The notes beneath the pieces are model-generated. The model was not told the DNA's origin, did not search any database, and saw only the letters and a list, made by a program, of their open reading frames with translations. Below, piece by piece: positions 1 through 12,000 of a stretch of DNA of 64,000 bases (within the stretch, counting starts at the first letter, position 1; each line of letters opens with the position of its first letter). The translations under genes were made by a program, and so were the position numbers. Source of the stretch: Cherax quadricarinatus (taxonomy: Eukaryota > Arthropoda > Malacostraca > Decapoda > Parastacidae); the NCBI RefSeq assembly GCF_038502225.1, contig NC_091292.1, positions 44,888,155 through 44,952,154 of the forward strand, in the 5' to 3' direction.

Positions 1-772
1 CATCAAGCACTTGTACAACGTCCAGGGAAGTGATGTCGTCCCCCCGCGTAGCCCCTGCCATCTCCTTTTCTTCGGCCCTCTCAACCTCCTCACTCCATGT
101 CAAACTCTGCTGAGGCAGAGTCGAAAACAGTTGATCTTGATCCTCTCTCCTTTCCTCCACATCTCGTCGTTGCTGCTGGTCCCTATCACCACGTCTTCTT
201 TCACATTGCGCAGCCAGGTGATCATACGACCCGCACAAACGGCAAGTGCTTCGCTGCCCAGCATATGTTACAAAAACCTGAGTCCTGAAATCTTCCATCA
301 CCACGTACGATGGAATTGGATGTCGGAGCGTCATCTTGACAGAGAATGCACCCTCAGGTATCCCCATATACTGGCCAACTGACCACCTTCCTGCAGTGAT
401 CGTATGTATTGTGCCGTATTTACACATAATGAACCGGATGTCAGATGCATCCGCCTCGAACGGCACATTCCTGATCTTAACCCATGTGTAATAGCTGGAC
501 ACATCATGCAGCCTCACCGTCACAGCATGATTAACTGGTATGGCCACCTCTTGAAACTTATTCACAACTGCCTCATACACAGTCGCCGAACTAAATTTTA
601 CAAAAATCCTCTTCGTTCCGTTCAAAGCAAGTCCACAAATCTCCTCTTTGGCTATTCCGTAGGTATCTCTGATGATTGCAGGCAAAAGCAACTCCATTGA
701 AGGCCCCGTCACAGCTCCACTGGTTAATACAATGCAGACTGTATTTACCCTGCGCCGGCGAGCCTGCGCCAT
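1..772 (-). CDS. LINE ORF1 (nucleic-acid-binding, zinc-knuckle protein), N-terminal part, cut by window edge
   Basis: Reading the minus strand from an ATG at 772-770 gives 257 codons without a stop, still open at base 1, so the gene continues outside the window. The protein starts MAQARRRR. It carries a CCHC zinc knuckle near residues 193-206 (CRLCGSYDHLAAQC, spacing C-x2-C-x4-H-x4-C), followed by a charged Arg/Glu/Gln-rich stretch. Before the knuckle is the segment VKIRNVPFEADASDIRF and then a region ending in a conserved-looking IPSYVV. This layout is that of ORF1 proteins of Tx1/Jockey-type LINEs, which bind element RNA. The frame is also open upstream of the ATG for about 30 codons, back to a TAG, so the ATG is the first methionine and not a forced choice. 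No disabling mutation is visible. ORF2 (endonuclease/reverse transcriptase) would lie beyond base 1. The host gene ZCCHC3 is an alternative relative but less likely. Confidence 0.72.
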   Translation of the reverse strand, partial: MAQARRRRVNTVCIVLTSGAVTGPSMELLLPAIIRDTYGIAKEEICGLALNGTKRIFVKFSSATVYEAVVNKFQEVAIPVNHAVTVRLHDVSSYYTWVKIRNVPFEADASDIRFIMCKYGTIHTITAGRWSVGQYMGIPEGAFSVKMTLRHPIPSYVVMEDFRTQVFVTYAGQRSTCRLCGSYDHLAAQCERRRGDRDQQQRRDVEERREDQDQLFSTLPQQSLTWSEEVERAEEKEMAGATRGDDITSLDVVQVLD

Positions 773-1041
773 GTTGGTGAAAATAATACTGCCACCAGAC
801 AACTCCAGGGGGCAGCAGCAGCACACGTCCTCTCCACTCAAGGGTTGAGAGACGTATCGAACAAGCTAGTAGCGAGCTGTTGAACGATCACACAATAGCA
901 AGGCTGACCATAACAGAAACTGACACGCAAAATTTGTAAAGCAATGCCATACAGCAAGCTGCACAATGTTCCTGCTACGAGCTTCACCCTAAGCTCAACC
1001 GTTTCTCTAAGTCCAGCTCCAGCTCTCGGACAGGCTACCCA
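773..1041. other. Non-coding; probable 5' region of the LINE
   Basis: No gene is seen. The stretch lies directly upstream (minus strand) of the LINE ORF1 and stops where the dispersed repeat beginning at 1042 starts. It may be the 5' untranslated region with its internal promoter, but no motif proves this. Confidence 0.35.
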
Positions 1042-1467
1042 TATTACAACCCCAGGATTCCAAATGGCCTGTTATCCCGGGTGTAATGGGAGCAAAATAA
1101 ACACAGCAGAAAAAGTTTCGACTTATATTATCCTTCACCAATTTAGAACAACAATATGTACACTATGTACAGTGATAAGTATAGTGCACTCCACGGTAAG
1201 CAAGGCAGAATAGAAGCCACAAGATAGCAGACCGTGCTTCAACCAGCTCTAGAATGGGAATGACAAGGGCAGACAGGAGAGGGGTACCCACATAACCTCT
1301 GCGATTGCCAACACCACCATCTTATTGGCTAGAACCTGGTCACTAATTGAACGACGGGGCCCCATCATCAACTCTTAGCAACCTGGTTCGCTGGTTGGGG
1401 GAGATAGCCTGTAAATGAGGGTGTGTACATGCGCCGAATAAAGGCTACGTACTCTTTGCATGCCACA
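1042..1467 (+). repeat. Interspersed repeat, copy A
   Basis: The segment from TATTACAAC onward is repeated in the same direction at 63791-64000 (cut by the window end) and, more diverged and inverted, at about 25089-25480. Shared landmarks are an imperfect inverted repeat near the start (TTACAACCCCAGGA with TCCCGGGTGTAA), TTATCCTTCACCAA-like text, a TTATTGGCT block, CCTGGTTCGCTGGTT and a final GCATGCCACA. It has no coding potential. It could be a solo LTR or a non-autonomous element; no target duplication was identified. Confidence 0.6.
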
Positions 1468-2169
1468 GTGGTAGTGGTAGTAGTGGTGGTAGTGGTAGTG
1501 GTAGTAATGGTGGTCGTAATAGTGGTGGTGGTAGTGATGGTGGTGATAGTGATAGTAGAGGTGGTAGTGGTAGTAGTGGTTGTAGTGGTGGTAGTGGTGG
1601 TAATGGTGGTGGTAGTAGTGGTGGTGGTAGTGGTAGTAGTGGTGGTAGTGGTAGTGGTGGTAATGGTGGTGGTAGTAGTGGTGGTGGTAGTATTGGTGGT
1701 AGTGGTAGTAGTGGTAATAGTGGTGGTAGTAGTGGCGGCGGTAGTGGTAGTAGTGGTGGTAGTGGTGGTTGTGGTGGTGGTGGTAGTAATAGTAGTGGTG
1801 GTAGTGGTAGTGGTGGTGGTAGTGGTGGTAGTGGTAGTGGTGGTGGTAGTGGCAGTAGTGGTGATAATGGTGGTGGTAGTAGTGGTGGTGGTAGTGATGG
1901 TGTTGGTAGTGGTGGTAATGGTGCTAGTAGTGGTGGTAGTGGTAGTGGTAGTAGTGGTAGTAGTGGTGGTAGTGGTAGTGGTGGTAGTAGTGGTAGTAGT
2001 GGTAGTGGTGGTAGTGGTAGTAGTGGTAGTGGTGGTAGTGGTGGTAGTGGTGGTAGTGGTAGTAGTGGTACTAGTGGTGGTAGTGGTGGTAGTGGTAGTG
2101 GTAGTGGTGGTAGTGGTGGTAGTGGTGGTAGTGGTGGCAGTGGTGGTGGTAGTGGTTGTGATAGTGGTA
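1468..2169. repeat. GTGGTA/GTGGTGGTA-type microsatellite
   Basis: About 700 bp made almost wholly of GTG, GTA, GTT and GAT triplets (hexamer GTGGTA and variants). It starts exactly at the end of repeat copy A. The triplet period makes long Val-rich (plus strand) and Leu/Pro-rich (minus strand) open frames, which are not genes. Confidence 0.95.
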
Positions 2170-2437
2170 AGATGGATAGAGAGTTGTTCTCGCTCCAGAA
2201 GAACCCAAGTGAATCCAAGAGCGGAACGACACTTAAGTTTCTTCGTTGTTTTTCTCGTTTCTTATCTGTTTTTCCTATGTATCTTGTCCATTTTCGTACG
2301 TTTCTTACCTTTTTCTCCTATGTTTCTTGCATTGTTTAACTATGTTCCTTGCCTCTTATTTATTTTCACTGCTACCGTGGTTTATCTGACAATGAACTGC
2401 TACTTAGTAGTTGGTCAACTCGAGTGACTTATATCTT
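2170..2437. other. Non-coding spacer, T-rich
   Basis: No gene is seen. Degenerate repetition of a TTTCTTACCTTTTTC-like motif occurs at about 2240-2330. Confidence 0.5.
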
Positions 2438-4692
2438 AGTAAGGAAGACCACATAACCTAGCAAATAAGGAAGACCACATAACCTAGCAAATAAGGAAGA
2501 CCACATAACCTAGCAAATAAGGAAGACCACATAACCTAGCAAATAAGGAAGACCACATAACCTAGCAAATAAGGAAGACCACATAACCTAGCAAATAAGG
2601 AAGACCACATAACCTAGCAAATAAGGAAGACCACATAACCTAGCAAATAAGGAAGACCACATAACCTAGCAAATAAGGAAGACCACATAACCTAGCAAAT
2701 AAGGAAGACCACATAACCTAGCAAATAAGGAAGACCACATAACCTAGCAAATAATGAAGAACACATAACCTAGCAAATAAGGAAGACCAAATAACCTAGC
2801 AAATAAGGAAGGCCACATAACCTAGCAAATAAGGAAGACCACGTAACCTAGCAAATAAGGAAGACGACATAACCTAGCAAATAAGGAGGACCACATAACC
2901 TAGCAAATAAGGAAGACCACATAACCTAGCAAATAAGGAAGACCACATAACCTAGCAAATAAGGAAGACCACATAACCTAGCAAATAAGGAAGACCACAT
3001 AACCTAGAAAATAAGGAAGACAACGTAACCTAGCAAATAAGGAAGACCACATAATCTAGCAAATAAAGAAGACCAAATAACCTAGCAAATAAGGAAGATC
3101 AAATAACCTAGCAAATAAGGAAGACCAAGTAACCTAGCAAATAAGGAAGATCAATTAACCTAGCAAATAAGGAAGACCAAGTAACCTAGCAAATAAGGAA
3201 GATCAAATAACCTAGCAAATAAGGAAGACCAAGTAACCTAGCAAATAAGGAAGATCAAATCTAGCAAATAAGGAAGACCAAGTATCCTAGCAAATAAGGA
3301 AGATCAAATAACCTAGCAAATAAGGAAGACCAAATAACCTAGCAAATAAGGAAGACCAAATAATCTAGCAAATAAGGAAGACCAAATAACCTAGCAAATA
3401 AGGAAGACCAAATAATCTAGCAAATAAGGAAGATCAAATAACCTAGCAAATAAGGAAGACCAAATAACCTAGCAAATAAGGAAGACCAAATAACCTAGCA
3501 AATAAGGAAGACCAAATAACCCAGCAAATAAGGAAGACCAAATAACCCGGCAAATAAGGAAGACCAAATAACCCAGCAAATAAGGAAGACCAAATAACCC
3601 AGCAAATAAGGAAGACCAAATAACCCAGCAAATAAGGAAGACCAAATAACCCAGCAAATAAGGAAGACCAAATAACCCAGCAAATAAGGAAGACCAAATA
3701 ACCCAGCAAATAAGGAAGACCAAATAACCCAGCAAATAAGGAAGACCAAATAACCCAGCAAATAAGGAAGAACAAATAACCCAGCAAATAAGGAAGCCCA
3801 AATAACCCAGCAAATAAGGAAGACCAAATAACCCAGCAAATAAGGAAGCCCAAATAACCCAGCAAATAAGGAAGCCCAAATAACCCAGCAAATAAGGAAG
3901 CCCAAATAACCCAGCAAATAAGGAAGACCAAATAACCCAGCAAATAAGGAAGACCAAATAACCCAGCAAATAAGGAAGACCAAATAACCCAGCAAATAAG
4001 GAAGACCAAATAACCCAGCAAATAAGGAAGATCAAATAACCCAGCAAATAAGGAAGACCAAATAACCCAGCAAATAAGGAAGACCAAATAACCCAGAAAA
4101 TAAGGAAGACCAAATAACCCAGCAAATAAGGAAGACCAAATAACCCAGCAAATAAGGAAGACCAAATAACCCAGCAAATAAGGAAGACCAAATAACCCAG
4201 CAAATAAGGAAGACCAAATAACCCAGCAAATAAGGAAGACCAAATAACCCAGCAAATAAGGAAGACCAAATAACCCAGCAAATAAGGAAGACCAAATAAC
4301 CCAGCAAATAAGGAAGACCAAATAACCCAGCAAATAAGGAAGACCAAATAACCCAGCAAATAAGGAAGACCAAATAACCCAGCAAATAAGGAAGACCAAA
4401 TAACCTAGCAAATAAGGAAGACCAAATAACCCAGCAAATAAGGAAGACCAAATAACCCAGCAAATAAGGAAGACCAAATAACCCAGCAAATAAGGAAGAC
4501 CAAATAACCCAGCAAATAAGGAAGACCAAATAACCCAGCAAATAAGGAAGACCAAATAACCCAGCAAATAAGGAAGACCAAATAACCCAGCAAATAAGGA
4601 AGACCAAATAACCCAGCAAATAAGGAAGACCAAATAACCCAGCAAATAAGGAAGACCAAATAACCCAGCAAATAAGGAAGACCAAATAACCC
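2438..4692. repeat. 26-bp minisatellite, about 87 copies
   Basis: The tandem unit has the core AATAAGGAAGACC followed by (A/C)ATAAC(C/T)(C/T)AGC. Three zones are visible. At 2438-3060 the units read CCACATAACCTAG. At about 3060-3440 two unit types alternate (GACCAAGTAACC and GATCAAATAACC), a 52-bp dimer. From about 3500 the units read CCAAATAACCCAG. The T-to-C change removes the CTAG stop on the minus strand, so all three minus frames become open. Those frames are repeat artefacts. Confidence 0.95.
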
Positions 4693-4817
4693 AAACATCT
4701 ATGAAATTCCAGGTTTAGTGGCGTCCTGAGCTGCACGGAAATCAATGTACTTAGTGTATTATACTCGCCAGAAACCATTGTTTATTTATGAAGATGATAA
4801 TGATACTGTGCATCTCT

Positions 4818-4917
4818 ATGTTTAGCTTGAAATATTCAGTAAAACACAATGTTTAGCTTGAAATATTCAGTAAAACACAATGTTTAGCTTGAAATATTAA
4901 GTAAAACACAATGTTTA
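4818..4917. repeat. 31-bp tandem repeat, three copies plus a partial
   Basis: Units starting ATGTTTAGCTTGAAATATT begin at 4818, 4849, 4880 and 4911 (partial). The first three are almost identical. Confidence 0.9.
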
Positions 4918-5063
4918 ACCTTTAAAATTCTGTAGATATTAAACTAACAAGAAAGGCAGAGTTAAACATTGTGTTTAGCTAGTAAGATATATGTCAACAG
5001 GCTTAACAAGTTACAGTAAACTATGAAAAAAAAAACAATTAAAACAAGATTCATGTGATAAAA

Positions 5064-5290
5064 TATGATTAACCAGTTTGATATGTCAGATCATTATGAT
5101 TAACCTGCTTGATATGACAGATCACTATGATTGTCCAGGTTGATATAACAGATCATTATGATTAACCTGTTTGATATGACATCACTATGATTATCCAGTT
5201 TAATATGGCAAAAACGTTATGAATATTAAGATATGAATAAAGACAATGATTAACCAATCTGATATGACAAAACGCTATGATTAACCCGTA
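5064..5290. repeat. Degenerate tandem repeat of about 31 bp
   Basis: Seven or so diverged units share TATGATTAACC(T/A)G and TTGATATGAC. It is AT-rich and has the same period as the neighbouring 4818-4917 repeat but a different sequence. Confidence 0.75.
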
Positions 5291-6015
5291 AGGTGTGTCA
5301 GAACACAAATAATATAAGAAGGAAAGCAATTAGATCCGAAGATTAGACGGAATATAGTAAATAAAGTTGCTTGCGAGGCAGTATTTGGGCAAGACGTTGA
5401 CGATGATCGCTCGGTGGTGTATATTTTTCTTACCCGAGATGCTAATTTTCCTGGTCGTGGAAAATAAGATAACTAGCATCGTACTCAGGATGTGTAATAA
5501 TATTTTGGAGGGTAATGATTTCGTCTCCCGGGCTGATGTTAGTGATTAATGCCCTTCCAAATACTAACCACCACTGCATAGGAGTACAAAATTATTAGAT
5601 CAAATTTCACATATGGGTTTATGATGTAAATACAGTGGTTATTGTGATAATGGAGTTGTGAGTGAGACAGGAAGAGGAAAGTGTTAGAAACCTTGGCCAG
5701 AGAGTCTTTGTCTACCTGCTCTGCTTTGCGAGTTATGGTGATAATGACCAGACAAACCTTGTCTGTCTGCATGAATGGGGTTAAAAGTCTCGTCAAAATT
5801 GAGTAAAGTTTCCATGAAATTCCTATTGTCTTATTGCATTCAATTATTAAATGGAATCAGAGGAACCATTGGTAAAATTTCGACAATTCCAGAGCACCAA
5901 ATTCTCTTTTTTATATATAACCCTTCTCATCCCTCTTCCAGTCCACTATCCAGTTCTCATTCTCCGCTTTTTCTTTCCTCTTTACTATTCTCCTTTCCCT
6001 CTCAGGTTCTCTTAT
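5291..6015. other. Non-coding spacer with pyrimidine-rich end
   Basis: No recognisable gene. The last 90 bases before the array at 6016 are rich in C and T (TTCCTC, TCTCC). Confidence 0.5.
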
Positions 6016-9000
6016 CCTCCCTCTCAGCCCCACACACCAACACTGCAGCTCCCAGGTCCTACCTCTCAGCCCCACACCAACACTGCTGCTCCCAGGTCCT
6101 CCCTCTCAGCCCCACACACCAACACTGCAGCTCCCAGGTCCTTCCTCTCAGCCCCACACACCAACACTGCAGCTCCCAGGTCCTTCCTCTCAGCCCCACA
6201 CACCAACACTGCAGCTCCCAGGTCCTTCCTCTCAGCCCCACACCAACACTGCTGCTCCCAGGTCCTCCCTCTCAGCCCCACACACCAACACTGCAGCTCC
6301 CAGGTCCTCCCTCTCAGCCCCACACCAACACTGCTGCTCCCAGGTCCTCCCTCTCAGCCCCACACACCAACACTGCAGCTCCCAGGTCCTCCCTCTCAGC
6401 CCAACACACCAACACTGCAGCTCCCAGGTCCTCCCTCTCAGCCCCACACACCAACACTGCAGCTTCCAGGTCCTCCCTCTCAGCCCCACACACCAACACT
6501 GCAGCTCCCAGGTCCTCCCTCTCAGCCCCACAAAAAACACTGCTGCTCCCAGGTCCTTCCTCTCAGCCCCACACACCAACACTGCAGCTCCCAGGTCCTC
6601 CCTCTCAGCCCCACAAAAAACACTGCTGCTCCCAGGTCCTTCCTCTCAGCCCCACACACCAACACTGCAGCTCCCAGGTCCTCCCTCTCAGCCCCACACA
6701 CCAACACTGCAGCTTCCAGGTCCTTCCTCTCAGCCCCACACACCAACACTGCAGCTCCCAGGTCCTCCCTCTCAGCCCCACAAAAAACACTGCTGCTCCC
6801 AGGTCCTTCCTCTCAGCCCCACACACCAACACTGCAGCTCCCAGGTCCTTCCTCTCAGCCCCACACTCCAACACTGCTGCTCCCAGGTCCTCCCTCTCAG
6901 CCCCACACGCCAACACGTCAGCTCCCAGGTCCTCCCTCTCAGCCCCACACACCAACACTGCAGCTCCCAGGTCCTTCCTCTCAGCCCCACACACCAACAC
7001 TGCAGCTCCCAGGTCCTCCCTCTCAGCCTCACACACCAACACTGCAGCTCCCAGGTCCTTCCTCTCAGCCCCACACACCAACACTGCAGCTCCCAGGTCC
7101 TCCCTCTCAGCCCCACACACCAACACTGCTGCTCGCAGGTCCTCCCTCTCAGCCCCACACACCAACACTGCAGCTCCCACGTCGTCCCTCTCAGCCCCAC
7201 AAAAAACACTGCGGCTCCCAGGTCATCCCTCTCAGCCCCACACACAAACACTGCAGCTCCCCGGTCCTCCCTCTCAGCCAAACACACAAACACTTCAGCT
7301 CCCAGGCCCTCCCTCTCAGCCCCACAAACACTGCAGCTCCCAGGTCCTCCCTCTCAGCCCCACACACAAACACTGCAGCTCCCAGGTCCTCCCTCTCAGC
7401 CCCACACACAATGCAGCTCCCAGGTCCTCCCTCTCAGCCCCACAAACACTGCAGCTCCCAGGTCCTCCCTCTCAGCCCCACACACAAACACTGCAGCTCC
7501 CAGGTCCTCCCTCTCAGCCCCACACACAATGCAGCTCCCAGGCCCTCCCTCTCAGCCCCACACACAATGCAGCTCCCAGGTCCTCCCTCTCAGCCCCACA
7601 AACACTGCAGCTCCCAGGTCCTCCCTCTCAGCCCCACACACAAACACTGCAGCTCCCCGGTCCTCCCTCTCAGCCCCACAAACACTGCAGCTCCCAGGTC
7701 CTTCCTCTCAGCCCCACACACAAACACTGCAGCTCCCAGGTCCTCCCTCTCAGCCCCACACACAATGCAGCTCCCAGGTCCTCCCTCTCAGCCCCACACA
7801 CAATGCAGCTCCCAGGTCCTCCCTCTCAGCCCCACACACAAACACTGCAGCTCCCAGGTCCTCCCTCTCAGCCCCACACACAATGCAGCTCCCAGGTCCT
7901 CCCTCTCAGCCCCACACACAAACACTGCAGCTCCCAGGTCCTCCCTCTCAGCCCCACACACAATGCAGCTCCCAGGTCCTCCCTCTCAGCCCAACACACA
8001 ATGCAGCTCCCAGGTCCTCCCTCTCAGCCCCACACACAATGCAGCTCCCAGGTCCTCCCTCTCAGCCCCACACACAATGCAGCTCCCAGGTCCTCCCTCT
8101 CAGCCCCACACACAAACACTGCAGCTCCCAGGTCCTCCCTCTCAGCCCCACACACAATGCAGCTCCCAGGTCCTCCCTCTCAGCCCCACACACAAACACT
8201 GCAGCTCCCAGGTCCTCCCTCTCAGCCCCACACACAATGCAGCTCCCAGGTCCTCCCTCTCAGCCCAACACACAATGCAGCTCCCAGGTCCTCCCTCTCA
8301 GCCCCACACACAATGCAGCTCCCAGGTCCTCCCTCTCAGCCCCACACACAATGCAGCTCCCAGGTCCTCCCTCTCAGCCCCACACACAAACACTGCAGCT
8401 CCCAGGTCCTCCCTCTCAGCCCCACACACAATGCAGCTCCCAGGTCCTCCCTCTCAGCCCCACACACAAACACTGCAGCTCCCAGGTCCTCCCTCTCAGC
8501 CCCACACACAATGCAGCTCCCAGGTCCTCCCTCTCAGCCCAACACACAATGCAGCTCCCAGGTCCTCCCTCTCAGCCCCACACACAATGCAGCTCCCAGG
8601 TCCTCCCTCTCAGCCCCACACACAATGCAGCTCCCAGGTCCTCCCTCTCAGCCCCACACACAAACACTGCAGCTCCCAGGTCCTCCCTCTCAGCCCCACA
8701 CACAATGCAGCTCCCAGGTCCTCCCTCTCAGCCCCACACACAAACACTGCAGCTCCCAGGTCCTCCCTCTCAGCCCCACACACAATGCAGCTCCCAGGTC
8801 CTCCCTCTCAGCCCAACACACAATGCAGCTCCCAGGTCCTCCCTCTCAGCCCCACACACAATGCAGCTCCCAGGTCCTCCCTCTCAGCCCCACACACAAT
8901 GCAGCTCCCAGGTCCTCCCTCTCAGCCCCACACACAAACACTGCAGCTCCCAGGTCCTCCCTCTCAGCCCCACACACAATGCAGCTCCCAGGTCCTCCCT

Positions 9001-12000
9001 CTCAGCCCCACACACAAACACTGCAGCTCCCAGGTCCTCCCTCTCAGCCCCACACACAATGCAGCTCCCAGGTCCTCCCTCTCAGCCCAACACACAATGC
9101 AGCTCCCAGGTCCTCCCTCTCAGCCCCACACACAATGCAGCTCCCAGGTCCTCCCTCTCAGCCCCACACACAATGCAGCTCCCAGGTCCTCCCTCTCAGC
9201 CCAACACACAATGCAGCTCCCAGGTCCTCCCTCTCAGCCCCACACACAAACAATGCAGCTCCCAGGTCCTCCCTCTCAGCCCCACACACAAACACTGCAG
9301 CTCCCAGGTCCTCCCTCTCAGCCCAACACACAAACACTGCAGCTCCCAGGTCCTCCCTCTCAGCCCAACACACAAACACTGCAGCTCCCAGGTCCTCCCT
9401 CTCAGCCCCACACACAAACACTGCAGCTCCCAGGTCCTCCCTCTCAGCCCCACACACAAACACTGCAGCTCCCAGGTCCTCCCTCTCAGCCCCACACACA
9501 AACACTGCAGCTCCCAGGTCCTCCCTCTCAGCCCCACACACAAACACTGCAGCTCCCAGGTCCTCCCTCTCAGCCCCACACACAAACACTGCAGCTCCCA
9601 GGTCCTCCCTCTCAGCCCCACACACAAACACTGCAGCTCCCAGGTCCTCCCTCTCAGCCCAACACACAAACACTGCAGCTCCCAGGTCCTCCCTCTCAGC
9701 CCCACACACAAACACTGCAGCTCCCAGGTCCTCCCTCTCAGCCCCACACACAAACACTGCAGCTCCCAGGTCCTCCCTCTCAGCCCCACACACAAACACT
9801 GCAGCTCCCAGGTCCTCCCTCTCAGCCCCACACACAAACACTGCAGCTCCCAGGTCCTCCCTCTCAGCCCCACACACAAACACTGCAGCTCCCAGGTCCT
9901 CCCTCTCAGCCCCACACACAAACACTGCAGCTCCCAGGTCCTCCCTCTCAGCCCAACACACAAACACTGCAGCTCCCAGGTCCTCCCTCTCAGCCCCACA
10001 CACAAACACTGCAGCTCCCAGGTCCTCCCTCTCAGCCCCACACACAAACACTGCAGCTCCCAGGTCCTCCCTCTCAGCCCCACACACAAACACTGCAGCT
10101 CCCAGGTCCTCCCTCTCAGCCCCACACACCAACACTGCAGCTCCCAGGTCCTCCCTCTCAGCCCCACACACCAACACTGCAGCTCCCAGGTCCTCCCTCT
10201 CAGCCCCACACACCAACACTGCAGCTCCCAGGTCCTCCCTCTCAGCCCCACACACAAACACTGCAGCTCCCCGGTCCTCCCTCTCAGCCCCACACACAAA
10301 CACTGCAGCTCCCAGGTCCTCCCTCTCAGCCCCACACACAAACACTGCAGCTCCCAGGTCCTCCCTCTCAGCCCCACACACAAACACTGCAGCTCCCAGG
10401 TCCTCCCTCTCAGCCCCACACACCAACACTGCAGCTCCCAGGTCCTCCCTCTCAGCCCCACACACCAACACTGCAGCTCCCAGGTCCTCCCTCTCAGCCC
10501 CACACACAAACACTGCAGCTCCCAGGTCCTCCCTCTCAGCCCCACACACCAACACTGCAGCTCCCAGGTCCTCCCTCTCAGCCCCACACACAAACACTGC
10601 AGCTCCCAGGTCCTCCCTCTCAGCCCAACACACAAACACTGCAGCTCCCAGGTCCTCCCTCTCAGCCCCACACACAAACACTGCAGCTCCCAGGTCCTCC
10701 CTCTCAGCCCAACACACAAACACTGCAGCTCCCAGGTCCTCCCTCTCAGCCCCACACACAAACACTGCAGCTCCCAGGTCCTCCCTCTCAGCCCCACACA
10801 CCAACACTGCAGCTCCCAGGTCCTCCCTCTCAGCCCCACACACAAACACTGCAGCTCCCAGGTCCTCCCTCTCAGCCCCACACACAAACACTGCAGCTCC
10901 CAGGTCCTCCCTCTCAGCCCCACACACCAACACTGCAGCTCCCAGGTCCTCCCTCTCAGCCCCACACACCAACACTGCAGCTCCCAGGTCCTCCCTCTCA
11001 GCCCCACACACCAACACTGCAGCTCCCAGGTCCTCCCTCTCAGCCCCACACACAAACACTGCAGCTCCCAGGTCCTCCCTCTCAGCCCCACAAACACTGC
11101 AGCTCCCAGGTCCTTCCTCTCAGCCCCACACACAAACACTGCAGCTCCCAGGTCCTCCCTCTCAGCCCCACACACAATGCAGCTCCCAGGTCCTCCCTCT
11201 CAGCCCCACACACAATGCAGCTCCCAGGTCCTCCCTCTCAGCCCCACACACAAACACTGCAGCTCCCAGGTCCTCCCTCTCAGCCCCACACACAATGCAG
11301 CTCCCAGGTCCTCCCGCTCAGCCCCACACACAAACACTGCAGCTCCCAGGTCCTCCCTCTCAGCCCCACACACAATGCAGCTCCCAGGTCCTCCCTCTCA
11401 GCCCAACACACAATGCAGCTCCCAGGTCCTCCCTCTCAGCCCCACACACAATGCAGCTCCCAGGTCCTCCCTCTCAGCCCCACACACAATGCAGCTCCCA
11501 GGTCCTCCCTCTCAGCCCCACACACAAACACTGCAGCTCCCAGGTCCTCCCTCTCAGCCCCACACACAATGCAGCTCCCAGGTCCTCCCTCTCAGCCCCA
11601 CACACAATATAGCTCCCAGGTCCTCCCTCTCAGCCCCACACACAATGCAGCTCCCAGGTCCTCCCTCTCAGCCCCACACACAAACACTGCAGCTCCCAGG
11701 TCCTCCCTCTCAGCCCCACACACAATGCAGCTCCCAGGTCCTCCCTCTCAGCCCCACACACAAACACTGCAGCTCCCAGGTCCTCCCACTCAGCCCCACA
11801 CACAATGCAGCTCCCAGGTCCTCCCTCTCAGCCCAACACACAATGCAGCTCCCAGGTCCTCCCTCTCAGCCCCACACACAATGCAGCTCCCAGGTCCTCC
11901 CTCTCAGCCCCACAAAAAACACTGCGGCTCCCAGGTCCTCCCTCTCAGCCCCACACACAAACACTGCAGCTCCCAAGTCCTCCCTCTCAGCCCCACACAC

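Noticed and set aside
1423..2427. Val-rich plus-strand frame and Leu/Pro-rich minus-strand frame
   Set aside because: Direct product of the GTGGTA microsatellite on both strands.
3443..4778. Membrane-like minus-strand frames with repeated LGYLVFLIC
   Set aside because: All three frames give the same 26-residue period from the 26-bp repeat, so hydrophobicity is a repeat artefact.
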